A DNA stretch of 64,000 bases from a virus, in IMG/VR virus record IMGVR_UViG_3300020582_000006, positions 21,314 through 85,313 of that record. One strand, 5' to 3'. The notes under the pieces were generated by a model. The model made no database searches. It saw only the letters and a program-made list of their open reading frames with translations, and was not told the origin of the DNA. The position numbers were made by a program, and so were the translations under genes. Numbering within the stretch: the first letter of the stretch is position 1; every line of letters begins with the position of its first letter. Shown in pieces: positions 48,020 to 55,197 of this stretch.

Positions 48020-48463
48020 TTATTTACTGCGGTTCCTCCGGGTTTCCCAGGCCTTTCGCGCGGCGGCACCGCGGTCTGAGTTACCGGATGGCGAAGAGGG
48101 CTGACCGGTCGGCCTGACCCTCGCTGACTTTTTGCGGGCTTTCTTTTCCTCGCGGCGTTTTTCCCTGAGATACTCGAACCGGTCGTGGTCCTCGCGATTC
48201 AGGAATCGTTTCCGGCTGGTATTACCCATTCGGGGACCTTGCTTGTAATCGGGGTCTTTCACTGGCCAGCAAACCTCATCGGTCGCTGAGCAGTCCCAAC
48301 ACTTGTACGCCCACCCCATACCGATCGGGGCAAAGGCGCGGTAGACAGACTGACTGGAGCAATGGGCGCAACCCTTGAAGATCGAACCCACTTTGTAATA
48401 GAGCTTGCGTTCTCGCCAGGCCTTCGCTGCCTGGTCTTTCATGCGAGCCTGCAGTTTGGTCAT
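48020..48463 (-). CDS. Zinc-binding protein with AARKAW motif
   Basis: 147 residues from ATG 48463. GCAHCSSQSVYRAF and KCWDCSATDEVCW provide a zinc site. A long basic stretch (REKRREEKKARKKSARVR) leads to the C-terminal GAAARKAWETRRNRSK, shared in part with 46296-46607. First gene of the leftward block after a 1-kb gene-free stretch. Confidence 0.55.
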   Translation of the reverse strand: MTKLQARMKDQAAKAWRERKLYYKVGSIFKGCAHCSSQSVYRAFAPIGMGWAYKCWDCSATDEVCWPVKDPDYKQGPRMGNTSRKRFLNREDHDRFEYLREKRREEKKARKKSARVRPTGQPSSPSGNSDRGAAARKAWETRRNRSK

Positions 48464-49459
48464 GTGTTGTGTTGTGGCCCTTTCTACTGTCACCTTCGTT
48501 TGTTTTGTTCATCTGTTAGCGTTACCCGGTCCGGACCACGGGGAGGTAGATGATATTCACGGACCACTTTCGCGGCTGAGTTGTCACGTCACCAGGGAGG
48601 AAACGACTCACCTGAGTCGCAGGATTTCTACGATCTGCAAACTCAATGCTGGCTCTCAGCCTCGTCCTTACTCACCGGGAAATGGTTCTAACTCAGGCAG
48701 ATTTGGGATTTTCTTCCTCTCAGTTACGGTAGGTCTGCTCATCTCGCGCTCGGCCCATGACAGGCATTTTGGCTACAGAGTCGATATGGCCAGGGTGTGA
48801 GGTAACCTCAGTGCTGGCCTTACCATTTGGTTTTCAGGAACCTTGTATTCAGTTTTCAAAGATCAGCCCGGTAAGGATGAGAGCCAGGATTTTTCGAACT
48901 CGCCGTTCAACCTGCCTCAGTCAACCCCAGGGTTTGACTTCATCGGATCGCCTTCGACCCGCGTTTCACGTTAACCCCTTTCGTTTCAGGTGGTTAGGTG
49001 GTATTTAAAGTATATCACGGCGGGAGATAGAAAAAAGGGTTTTTTTGGAAGTGGGGCGAGGTTTTTTCTGTTTAGAATCAGTAGTTTACGGGGAATCGGC
49101 GGCTCCCTGCGACACCCGGCGGCGAAAAAAGCCTCCATTACGGCGAAGTGGCGCGGTCTGTATGGTGTTGAAATCAGGGGCTTTACGGGGACACCATCAG
49201 GCGGCCATCGGACCGCACCATAGACCGTGCGGCGGCGGCTTACAACCGATATTCAATGTATATCGGTTCGATATCCTGACTCCTGACTCCTGACCTCCCA
49301 TCGCTCTCACCCGCGACCTATGGCTACCGACTGACTCCTGACTCCTGACTCCTGACTCCATCGCGCGTAAGGTGCGCCCATCGCGCTGGCCGCGTGGCCA
49401 ATCGGGATCGCCGGCCCGGGATCGGGATCGGCCGCAGGCCAGCCACCATTCCGGCGTAG
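48464..49459. other. Gene-free 1-kb region with promoter-like and repeat elements
   Basis: No convincing gene on either strand. It holds a minus-strand TGATATACT -10-like element near 49006-49020, two copies of a ~22-bp repeat (49071, 49168), a 9-bp-arm inverted repeat AACCGATAT / ATATCGGTT (49244-49268) related to the operator family, and runs of a TGACTCC heptamer (three copies from ~49277, four from ~49331). The 48464-49000 part could be a long leader or an RNA gene for the leftward block. Confidence 0.45.
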
Positions 49460-49490
49460 AAAAAAAAAGGGCGAGCTTTTCAGCTCGCCC
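49460..49490 (-). terminator. Leftward rho-independent terminator
   Basis: GGGCGAGCT / AGCTCGCCC stem with a 4-base loop and eight T on the minus strand, 16 bases past the stop of the WGR gene. Strong terminator. Confidence 0.88.
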
Positions 49491-49505
49491 CGGGTGTGGG
49501 AGGTG

Positions 49506-49937
49506 TTACGCGGCTTTCGCCTTTTTCGCTACCTTCGCTTTGGGATTCGTCCCATTGGCGAAGTGCTCGGCCGCCTCAGCATAGGTGATGCCGTGCTTTT
49601 GGGCCAGGGCGCGAATCGCGGCGATTTTGACCCATGCCTTTTTACCGGCGGCTGAGTGGTCGAAGTTCGCAACCTGGCGAGGCGCGTCGATGGCGGTCAC
49701 CTCACCCTTCGCCTTACCCTCAGTCGGCTCGGTGGTCGTGTAACCCTCGGCCAGCTTTTCGGCAACCTTGTCGGAGTACAACTTTTCGGCGTCAGACTTT
49801 GAATCCTCGGTGTACTCAAAACCCTGAAGGTCGGAACCCCGGCGGCCAAAAAAGAAGGTCGCTACGTTTCCCTTGAGAGTGGCGATATAAACCTTGTCGG
49901 ATTTCGCCGATTTGAAGTAAAGAGTGGTGGTTTTCAT
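49506..49937 (-). CDS. WGR-domain protein
   Basis: 143 residues from ATG 49937, preceded by AAAGGACAACACAACAC. Residues 1-70 form a WGR domain (TLYFKSAKSDKVYIATLKGN, then TFFFGRRGSDLQGFEYTEDS, AEKLYSDKVAEKLAEGYT). A C-terminal helical part (SAAGKKAWVKIAAIRALAQK) ends in a Lys/Ala-rich tail. WGR domains contact DNA or RNA ends in PARPs. It is a monocistronic leftward gene with its own terminator, flanked on both sides by a four-copy repeat. Role unknown. Confidence 0.75.
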   Translation of the reverse strand: MKTTTLYFKSAKSDKVYIATLKGNVATFFFGRRGSDLQGFEYTEDSKSDAEKLYSDKVAEKLAEGYTTTEPTEGKAKGEVTAIDAPRQVANFDHSAAGKKAWVKIAAIRALAQKHGITYAEAAEHFANGTNPKAKVAKKAKAA

Positions 49938-50399
49938 TGTGTTGTGTTGTCCTTTTTTTTTCGTTTTCGCCGGGTGTTTATCTCGCCCGGTAGTTATTAG
50001 ATGCAAGAGTGGAGCCAGGAGTCGCCGGGATGCGAAAAAAAACAGAGTTTTTTTCAAAGTATTTTCCGTTTAGAATCAGTGCTTTACGGGCCGATTTCGG
50101 CTCCATGGCGGCGCAATGCCACCCGGTAAACCCTTGAAAGCAGGGCGGTTACCGGTTCCCGGCGCAACCCGGAAGTGATTGAAAATGCGTGCTTTACGCG
50201 GTCCGGCGTAGAATCGCCGGTTCCCTGGGGAAACCGGCGGGATTCGGGCCGGATTTCGGGCCGGAAGTGGACAGGGATCGCGCGGCTCCATCGGCAGACG
50301 GCGGGCCGGGACCGGCTCGCGAAACTGTTCCGAAACGGAAGAGTTTCCGGCTGCGGCGGCAGGCACCCGGGCCGGTTTTCCGCTGCGCTCCGCTATCCC
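49938..50399. other. Gene-free region with repeat copies
   Basis: It contains two further copies of the TTTAGAATCAGTGCTTTACGGG repeat (50069-50090 and degenerate 50179-50201) and several GC-rich inverted segments (CGCCGGTTCCC / GGGGAAACCGGCG near 50214-50240). No gene is supported. It probably holds promoters for the divergent WGR and glucanase genes. Confidence 0.4.
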
Positions 50400-50417
50400 T
50401 TGTATATCGCTTGTACG
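50400..50417. promoter_or_regulatory. Operator-like motif upstream of the glucanase
   Basis: TTGTATATCGCTTGTACG lies 50 bases before the GH16 start and matches the recurring element before 51299, 52925 and others. Shared control of these rightward and leftward genes is inferred. Confidence 0.45.
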
Positions 50418-50467
50418 TCGAAACCGGCGAACAGACATCGAAATCCACTGGCGGATAATGAAACCCT

Positions 50468-51238
50468 ATGGCTTACGCTTCGATTCTCGATATTCCGACG
50501 CCCGCTGCGCTCGAGTACCTTGGCGGCTACAAGCTCAAGTTCATGGAGAATTTCTATAACATCGACGTGGACATGAAGCCGTACTCGCAGCAGTACCATA
50601 CCTGGCTCAATGGCATCTGGTTCAACAATCCCCCGGTTCTCAACGACAAGGCCTCGATTGTCGCGGCCAATGGCGTAGGTACGCTCACCTGGCTGAAATC
50701 TTCCATCCCGTCTTACAACACCACCATCCGCTCGATGCAGGACTTCCGTTTCGGTTACTTCGAGTCCCATTTCCGGTTCGACAATATCGACGGCTCATGG
50801 CCGGCTTTCTGGCTGCTGTCGTCGGAGACTCTGAACAACCGCCATATCAACTCAGGCGAATTCGACATCATGGAGTGGGTATCGTCGACGCCCGACAAGT
50901 GCTTCTTCAACTTCCACAAGTGGGCGCCGGGTGGCGAGCAGATGCTCGGCGGCGGACAGTATTCGATCACCTTCGAGCGTCCCCAGGACTTCAGTTTCTC
51001 GGACTACCACACGTACGGGATGCTCTGGACGCCCGGCAATGCGGACTGGTACGTGGATAACAAATGGATCGGCTCCTGCTCGATCGACCACGAGATCGAA
51101 GACCAGCATTACTACCTGATGCTGGGCTCGCAGGCCGGTCTGAACTGGAAGGACGATCCGGCGACGCTCGAGAAGATCACGTCGGAACAGATTCAGGTCC
51201 AGTCCAAATGGATCCGCGTCTGGCAGGTTTCGCCGTAG
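50468..51238 (+). CDS. Glycoside hydrolase family 16 (beta-glucanase-like)
   Basis: 256 residues. The GH16 active-site motif is present: SGEFDIMEW (E-x-D-x-x-E, ~138-143, nucleophile and acid/base Glu). Other family parts are FRFGYFESHFRFDN and GSWPAFWLLS before it, and DYHTYGMLWTPGNADWYVDN after it. It would hydrolyse beta-1,3/1,4-glucans or related polysaccharides. No signal peptide, so the product may be a virion depolymerase or released on lysis. It stands apart from the tail genes, behind its own operator-like motif. Confidence 0.9.
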   Translation: MAYASILDIPTPAALEYLGGYKLKFMENFYNIDVDMKPYSQQYHTWLNGIWFNNPPVLNDKASIVAANGVGTLTWLKSSIPSYNTTIRSMQDFRFGYFESHFRFDNIDGSWPAFWLLSSETLNNRHINSGEFDIMEWVSSTPDKCFFNFHKWAPGGEQMLGGGQYSITFERPQDFSFSDYHTYGMLWTPGNADWYVDNKWIGSCSIDHEIEDQHYYLMLGSQAGLNWKDDPATLEKITSEQIQVQSKWIRVWQVSP

Positions 51239-51260
51239 TTCGTTCCGCTGCCTGTCGTAC

Positions 51261-51275
51261 ATACAAGCGATATAC
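51261..51275. promoter_or_regulatory. Operator-like motif between two genes
   Basis: ATACAAGCGATATAC, the reverse complement of the GTATATCGCTTGTAT element before the glucanase, 24 bases upstream of the next gene. Presence in both orientations favours a protein-binding site rather than a simple promoter. Confidence 0.45.
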
Positions 51276-51298
51276 ACTGACGGGTTAAACTGGTCGGG

Positions 51299-51874
51299 AT
51301 GAACGTCACCAGACGGAACCCGCGCATGGGCGAAGCAGGCCATCGGGAGATGCTCAAGGAGCGCCTGCTCGATTACGATCTCGAGGATACGCTCAAGCTC
51401 CGTGAGCGGTTGATCGAGCGTTGGCGGGCCGCGCATCCGGCCGCGGCCTGCCAGCAAAGTTCTTATCTGCGCCCGCTGATCAAAGATGAGCAATGGGAAA
51501 GGCAGACTCCCGAAGATCCGGACGAAGGCTGGTATAACGACATCTACTACGTCACTCTCCGCCGGCGTCCGGACAAAGTCTTCGAGACGAAGCAGGGCAT
51601 GATCCAGCTGGGGATCGCGTCCCACGATGGCAGCGCCCGCCATGACTGGCGCGACTATCAGGCGATCAAGAATCAGCTGGCCGGCCCGGAGTGCGAAGGC
51701 TTCGAACTCTTCCCGGCTGAGTCACGGCTGCTCGATCCATCCAATTACTACACGCTCTGGTGTTTCCCCGGCGTCAAACGCATCCATGTGGGACGCTACG
51801 ATACGCGCTATGTGCTCGACGCGCACGAGGCTTTCGCGCCGCAAAGAGCCATGGCGGTCAAACCGGAAGAATAA
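51299..51874 (+). CDS. DUF7694-like protein
   Basis: 191 residues. The C-terminal two thirds (DWRDYQAIKNQLAGPECEGF, then LFPAESRLLDPSNYYTLWCF) parallel the protein at 22808-23275. The N-terminal helical extension (MLKERLLDYDLEDTLKLRER) is specific to this copy. Function of the family is unknown. Ends before a bidirectional terminator. Confidence 0.7.
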   Translation: MNVTRRNPRMGEAGHREMLKERLLDYDLEDTLKLRERLIERWRAAHPAAACQQSSYLRPLIKDEQWERQTPEDPDEGWYNDIYYVTLRRRPDKVFETKQGMIQLGIASHDGSARHDWRDYQAIKNQLAGPECEGFELFPAESRLLDPSNYYTLWCFPGVKRIHVGRYDTRYVLDAHEAFAPQRAMAVKPEE

Positions 51875-51875
51875 A

Positions 51876-51923
51876 CAAAAAGGCCCCACGGCTGGTGTTC
51901 CATGCCAGCCGTGGGCTCTTTTT
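51876..51923. terminator. Bidirectional rho-independent terminator
   Basis: CCCACGGCTGG / CCAGCCGTGGG, a strong stem with a 9-base loop, preceded by AAAAA and followed by TTTTT, between two converging genes (51874 and 51965). It can stop transcription from both sides. Confidence 0.85.
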
Positions 51924-51964
51924 GTGGAACGCAAACCCAAGGTCTAAACACCGCTCATCATACA

Positions 51965-52231
51965 TCAAGTCGGCGCATCACTCACGGCAATCTCAATCTC
52001 GTATTCGTCGTCCGTCAGCACGCCGCGGGCGATCCCGTTCTCGATCAGCAGCGGCAGCACACCGGCGACGAAACCGCTGCGTTTATTCGCCCGCACCAGG
52101 CCGTCGAGGCCCAGCGCGACCGAGACGCCGTTGGGCGAGATCATCAGGACTCTCGCCTCACACCATTCGTCGCTCGACGCCGCGAGGCGCACGCGCACGA
52201 GCTGGTCCTGAACGAGCTGCGGTTCGCTCAT
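51965..52231 (-). CDS. Hypothetical protein, 88 aa
   Basis: Starts at ATG 52231 in an ATGA overlap. Beta-rich first half (QLVRVRLAASSDEWCEARVL then GVSVALGLDGLV), an acidic end. No family recognised. Confidence 0.5.
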   Translation of the reverse strand: MSEPQLVQDQLVRVRLAASSDEWCEARVLMISPNGVSVALGLDGLVRANKRSGFVAGVLPLLIENGIARGVLTDDEYEIEIAVSDAPT

Positions 52232-52518
52232 AGCGGATCGAAGCCCTGACCGGTCGCTACCTCGAGCCAGATGCTCAGTTCCTGCGGCGTGTGAATCAGC
52301 CGCGCGTTGGTACGCAGCGTGTGCAGCGCGAGGCGGCCGCGTTCGTTCGCGTGCGGATTCGCGTCCCATGCGGTCGCCTCGATCCACTGAATGACATAGG
52401 CTCTGAGCAGCCCCAGCTCGCGCACGGTGACTTTCATCGGATCCGCGAGCCAGCTGGCGACGGCGAGGGCCAGCTCGCCGCCTGTCTCATGCATCCAGTA
52501 ATTCGGTACTGTGGCCAT
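52228..52518 (-). CDS. Hypothetical helical protein, 96 aa
   Basis: Starts at ATG 52518. Helical with conserved-looking Trp residues (LALAVASWLADPMKVTVREL, then VIQWIEATAWD). No family recognised. Confidence 0.5.
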   Translation of the reverse strand: MATVPNYWMHETGGELALAVASWLADPMKVTVRELGLLRAYVIQWIEATAWDANPHANERGRLALHTLRTNARLIHTPQELSIWLEVATGQGFDPL

Positions 52519-52519
52519 C

Positions 52520-52825
52520 TCAATTGCGCTGACCCTGCAGCACGCGCCGCGCAATGGCGTTTTCATGGTGTACCCGGTCCAGTTCGGGTTGCGCCTCGGC
52601 GACGGTGCTGAATCTTGTCACGCCATCTTCGTAATGCCACTCGCGCGAGTGACAGATGCCGCACCAGGGATTGAGCCGGCCTTCTTTAACGGCTTCGTCG
52701 ACCAGAGCCTTCATCGCATCCTTGCTGATTTCCACGAAGTTGTAGTCCGCATCGGTCGGGGCCTCATAGGCAAGGGCTATGATGCAATGGCGCTGCGGGC
52801 AAAGGCATTGAACGATATGAACCAT
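52520..52825 (-). CDS. Hypothetical protein with zinc-type cysteines, 101 aa
   Basis: Starts at ATG 52825. CLCPQRHC near the N-terminus and WCGICHSREWHYED in the middle suggest a metal site. The central C-G-I-C-x-x-R-x-W-H pattern is a common small phage zinc motif. Function unknown. Confidence 0.55.
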   Translation of the reverse strand: MVHIVQCLCPQRHCIIALAYEAPTDADYNFVEISKDAMKALVDEAVKEGRLNPWCGICHSREWHYEDGVTRFSTVAEAQPELDRVHHENAIARRVLQGQRN

Positions 52826-52829
52826 GGCC

Positions 52830-52925
52830 CTATCTCTGGCTTCCGCATCGTTCACAGAAGTGAGAACTGTCCGTTCCCCGGTTCATCTGACCGCACCAGC
52901 GGCATATCCATTCCCATCCGGTCAT
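52830..52925 (-). CDS. 31-residue zinc-ribbon peptide
   Basis: ATG 52925 to TAG 52830. The product contains CRWCG and CERCG about 18 residues apart, a minimal zinc ribbon, and follows a CACTACACAAC leader of the type seen elsewhere. Preceded closely by an operator-like motif. Confidence 0.5.
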   Translation of the reverse strand: MTGWEWICRWCGQMNRGTDSSHFCERCGSQR

Positions 52926-52933
52926 GTTGTGTA

Positions 52934-52951
52934 GTGTATAGCGATTGTATG
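52934..52951. promoter_or_regulatory. Operator-like motif
   Basis: GTGTATAGCGATTGTATG, a slightly divergent member of the GTATATCGNTTGTA family, nine bases before the 31-residue zinc gene on the minus strand. Confidence 0.4.
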
Positions 52952-52952
52952 T

Positions 52953-53114
52953 CTATTTGCTATCGGATTTGACCTTCGCGCGAACCTGGGCAAGCTGGGT
53001 CTGCCAGTCCTGATTGATGTCGCGGATCTTGCGCTCCTGCGCCTGATGCACGATGAAGCCGGTCAGCAGAGCTGTGACCAGCGCCGTCGCCAGACACGCC
53101 ACCAGTGTGATCAT
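52953..53114 (-). CDS. Small membrane protein, 53 aa
   Basis: Starts at ATG 53114 in an ATGA overlap. A transmembrane segment (ITLVACLATALVTALLTGFI) then a charged helix (HQAQERKIRDINQDWQTQLA). Function unknown. Confidence 0.55.
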   Translation of the reverse strand: MITLVACLATALVTALLTGFIVHQAQERKIRDINQDWQTQLAQVRAKVKSDSK

Positions 53115-53467
53115 TGCTTCGTATCGCCCTCTTTGGCCTGCGCATCGAGATAGGGCCCATCGTAGTCGCCCTGGTCCGGCTTGAAGGCAAAACCCCGGCT
53201 GAGAAACTGCAGAGCTTTGCGCGGATCGTCGGCCCCCTGCAGCATTTCGGTAATCCGGGCTACATCGATATTGGTTGCATAGCCTACCAGGATCGTATTC
53301 AGCCTGAGATTTGTCCACAAGGGCGGCAGCTTCCCCATCTCCACCTGGGCCGGGTCATAGGCCTTGATGCGCTCGACGCTCTGGTCGTCGAGCGCGATGA
53401 AAAGCGAGTACTCCCGGGCATTGATCTGGAACGGAATGACGATCAGACGCGGCCTCTTCCCTGGCAT
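53111..53467 (-). CDS. Hypothetical protein, 118 aa
   Basis: Starts at ATG 53467. N-terminal beta strands (PRLIVIPFQINAREYSLFIA), then helices; overlaps the preceding zinc gene by 25 bases. No family recognised. Confidence 0.5.
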   Translation of the reverse strand: MPGKRPRLIVIPFQINAREYSLFIALDDQSVERIKAYDPAQVEMGKLPPLWTNLRLNTILVGYATNIDVARITEMLQGADDPRKALQFLSRGFAFKPDQGDYDGPYLDAQAKEGDTKQ

Positions 53468-53751
53468 TCCGGACAGCCGATTACACAACCGGGCGTGGTC
53501 GAGGCCAGAAAGCCTTCGCCTTCGCAGAATGAGCACGTCACGAGCGCAGTTTCCTGCCGCGCCTGCGCTTCCATGTAGCGCCGTTCGACCGGGCAGCCGG
53601 CCAGATGCAGCGGCACGGCCGCGTGACAGTCGGGGCAATGCCGGAAATGGCGTCCGTGGCTGACATACTCGGCGTGTTCGATGGTGAGTACCGCCAGCCT
53701 GGGCTTGACCTCAGCCTCGGCGCTGGGAAACTCGATCACTGATGCGGACAT
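53443..53751 (-). CDS. DnaJ-type zinc-finger-like protein, 102 aa
   Basis: Starts at ATG 53751. HCPDCHAAVPLHLAGCPVER gives one zinc site; CSFCEGEG and CPECQGRG near the C-terminus match the CxxCxGxG repeats of DnaJ zinc fingers. Possibly a small chaperone-like or RNA-contacting protein. First gene of this short leftward operon. Confidence 0.6.
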   Translation of the reverse strand: MSASVIEFPSAEAEVKPRLAVLTIEHAEYVSHGRHFRHCPDCHAAVPLHLAGCPVERRYMEAQARQETALVTCSFCEGEGFLASTTPGCVIGCPECQGRGRV

Positions 53752-53914
53752 TGGATTTCTCTCCTGTGGAAATCTCCTCTTTATATGAGTTAGTGTCTCA
53801 TGGCTCGCGGTGGCCTGTTTCTGTACGATGATATACTGTCCCAATGCCAAAAGACACGCTAAAGTGCTTTCTTTGTACGTATAGGATCGATCATGGTACC
53901 TCTGGTACGAACTG
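53752..53914. promoter_or_regulatory. Divergent promoter region with dyad
   Basis: Rightward TGATATACT lies at ~53829-53837 and GTACC-TCT-GGTAC, a perfect 5-bp-arm palindrome, at 53896-53908, seven bases before the HTH gene start. The HTH product could bind the palindrome. Leftward promoter elements are less clear. Confidence 0.4.
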
Positions 53915-54127
53915 ATGCGTGGTGATGCAGAACTTGTTGAGAAACCTGTGAAAAATGTTTCACGTGAAACACACAGCTATCTCTCAACCAACGAAGTAAG
54001 TCTGGTCCTCGGCCTGAGTCTGGGCACGGTAAAGCGCCGGATCAAAGACGGAACCCTGCCTGCCGTGAAGATCGGTCACTTGTGGAAAGTGCGCCGCGAA
54101 GACCTGCCGAAGCCTGGAGCGAAGTAA
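53915..54127 (+). CDS. Excisionase-type helix-turn-helix protein
   Basis: 70 residues. The C-terminal ~50 form a winged helix-turn-helix of the excisionase/MerR-like class: YLSTNEVSLVLGLSLGTVKR, then DGTLPAVKIGHLWKVRREDL. It could be a transcription regulator or recombination directionality factor. Its codons for VSRET contain a perfect consensus parS palindrome, so this gene may double as a DNA landmark. Confidence 0.7.
   Translation: MRGDAELVEKPVKNVSRETHSYLSTNEVSLVLGLSLGTVKRRIKDGTLPAVKIGHLWKVRREDLPKPGAK
53956..53971. other. parS: Consensus parS (ParB-binding) site
   Basis: TGTTTCACGTGAAACA, a perfect 16-bp palindrome identical to the consensus of bacterial chromosomal parS. It sits in the N-terminal codons of the HTH gene. 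ParB proteins load as CTP clamps at this sequence. The phage encodes ParB-like proteins at 34394 and 28469, and the host ParB would also be expected to bind it. Confidence 0.85.
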
Positions 54128-54131
54128 ACAC

Positions 54132-54455
54132 ATGTCGGCGGCAATGATCTCTTGTTCGTGGATGGAGGGCACCTTCGCAATGATCGAATGGGGACCGGAA
54201 GACGTGGTCGAAGCTCTGGAGATGTACGTCGTCTACAGCAACCCGCTCGACTATCCCGGCAAGTTCGTCGTGCGCCAGTGGAGCGTGGCCACTGTCCTCA
54301 AGAACGGCGAACGCTTTCAGGACTATAAGGCTCATGTGATCCCGCTGACCGTGGTCGATACGCTCGACGAAGCGCGGGAAGCCGTCCCCGGCGAGTGCGT
54401 GAACATTGGCCGGTATGATCAGGACGACCTGGCCATTTACGAGGTGTGGGTGTGA
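54132..54455 (+). CDS. Hypothetical protein, up to 107 aa
   Basis: The conserved-looking domain starts at ATG 54180 (IEWGPEDVVEALEMYVVYSN), then FVVRQWSVATVLKNGERFQD; the first 16 residues from 54132 may not be used. Mixed fold with a terminal beta strand (LAIYEVWV). No family recognised. Confidence 0.5.
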   Translation: MSAAMISCSWMEGTFAMIEWGPEDVVEALEMYVVYSNPLDYPGKFVVRQWSVATVLKNGERFQDYKAHVIPLTVVDTLDEAREAVPGECVNIGRYDQDDLAIYEVWV

Positions 54456-54655
54456 AGTGTCTCTTTTACGCGCATGTGCTGCACCAGCTGATGAGCGGCG
54501 AGTGGATTATTCTGCAGAATCCCGGCAGCAACCAATGCGCCCTGATTACGGACGCGCACTCACCCTGTTCGATGGAAGTGACGTTAAACAAGGCTCCCGA
54601 GTGGACTGAGTGCCCGCGCAATCCGACAGTGAACGGCACAGGACCGGCCAGATGA
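54452..54655 (+). CDS. Hypothetical cysteine-containing protein, 67 aa
   Basis: GTG 54452 overlaps the preceding stop (GTGA). Contains several cysteines (residues ~3, ~29, ~39, ~54) and WIILQNPGSNQCALITDAHS. Possibly a small zinc fold. Overlaps the next gene by four bases. Confidence 0.45.
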   Translation: MKCLFYAHVLHQLMSGEWIILQNPGSNQCALITDAHSPCSMEVTLNKAPEWTECPRNPTVNGTGPAR

Positions 54656-55197
54656 GCAAGCGACCGTCTGCGTCTGGACCTGGACGTTACAAGCTGATCG
54701 GACAAACGCCGGTGCCCTGTCCCGATCTGATGGAATGGGCCGAATTCATGGAAATGGGCGGGCGGCAGGTGGCTGAGACTTTCATCGACAGATACCGCGT
54801 TTCCACCATCTTTCTCGGCCTCGATCATCGGTTTCCGCCAGACCGCGGCGAACCCATCCTGTTCGAAACGATGGTCTTTCTCAATTCGGCTGAATCGCAG
54901 CGCCGGCCCGAAGAGTCGGTCGACGAATGGCTTTTTCGCCGGAAAGCCCTGAGTGATGCCGAACCGCTGCCGATGGAGTGCGAGTCACGCTGCTCGACAT
55001 GGCTCGAAGCCGAAGCCGATCACGAAGCAGTGTGTCTGATGGTCGAGATGGCGACCGGCAGCCCACGGCGCGGCATCAATCCGTTTGGCGCAGTGGTTCT
55101 TACAGATCAGGAGCCTTCACCGGAGCTGAAACGGGATATCCTCACTGTGATTCGCGGCGTGCGCCGGATGAAAGTGCCAAAAAATGGCAAAAAATGA
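54652..55197 (+). CDS. Phage protein with ILT-x-IRG C-terminal peptide
   Basis: 181 residues from ATG 54652 (ATGA overlap). The segment RYRVSTIFLGLDHRFP, then PILFETMVFLN resembles small phage hypotheticals with that layout. The C-terminus (RDILTVIRGVRRMKVPKNGK) is the same short motif seen at the ends of 30173-30817 and 43382-44266. Function unknown; the motif may recruit a common partner. Confidence 0.55.
   Translation: MSKRPSASGPGRYKLIGQTPVPCPDLMEWAEFMEMGGRQVAETFIDRYRVSTIFLGLDHRFPPDRGEPILFETMVFLNSAESQRRPEESVDEWLFRRKALSDAEPLPMECESRCSTWLEAEADHEAVCLMVEMATGSPRRGINPFGAVVLTDQEPSPELKRDILTVIRGVRRMKVPKNGKK

Larger units (their letters stand above)
49071..50201 (+). repeat. Four-copy dispersed repeat (TTTAGAATCAGTGCTTTACGGG)
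   Basis: Copies at 49071-49092, 49168-49190, 50069-50090 and 50179-50201 share GAATCAGT..TTTACGGG or close variants. They form two pairs (offsets 97 and 110) on either side of the WGR gene. Extended similarity around copies 1 and 3 includes a preceding T-run and a following CGGCTCC, suggesting duplication of a longer element. Confidence 0.6.
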
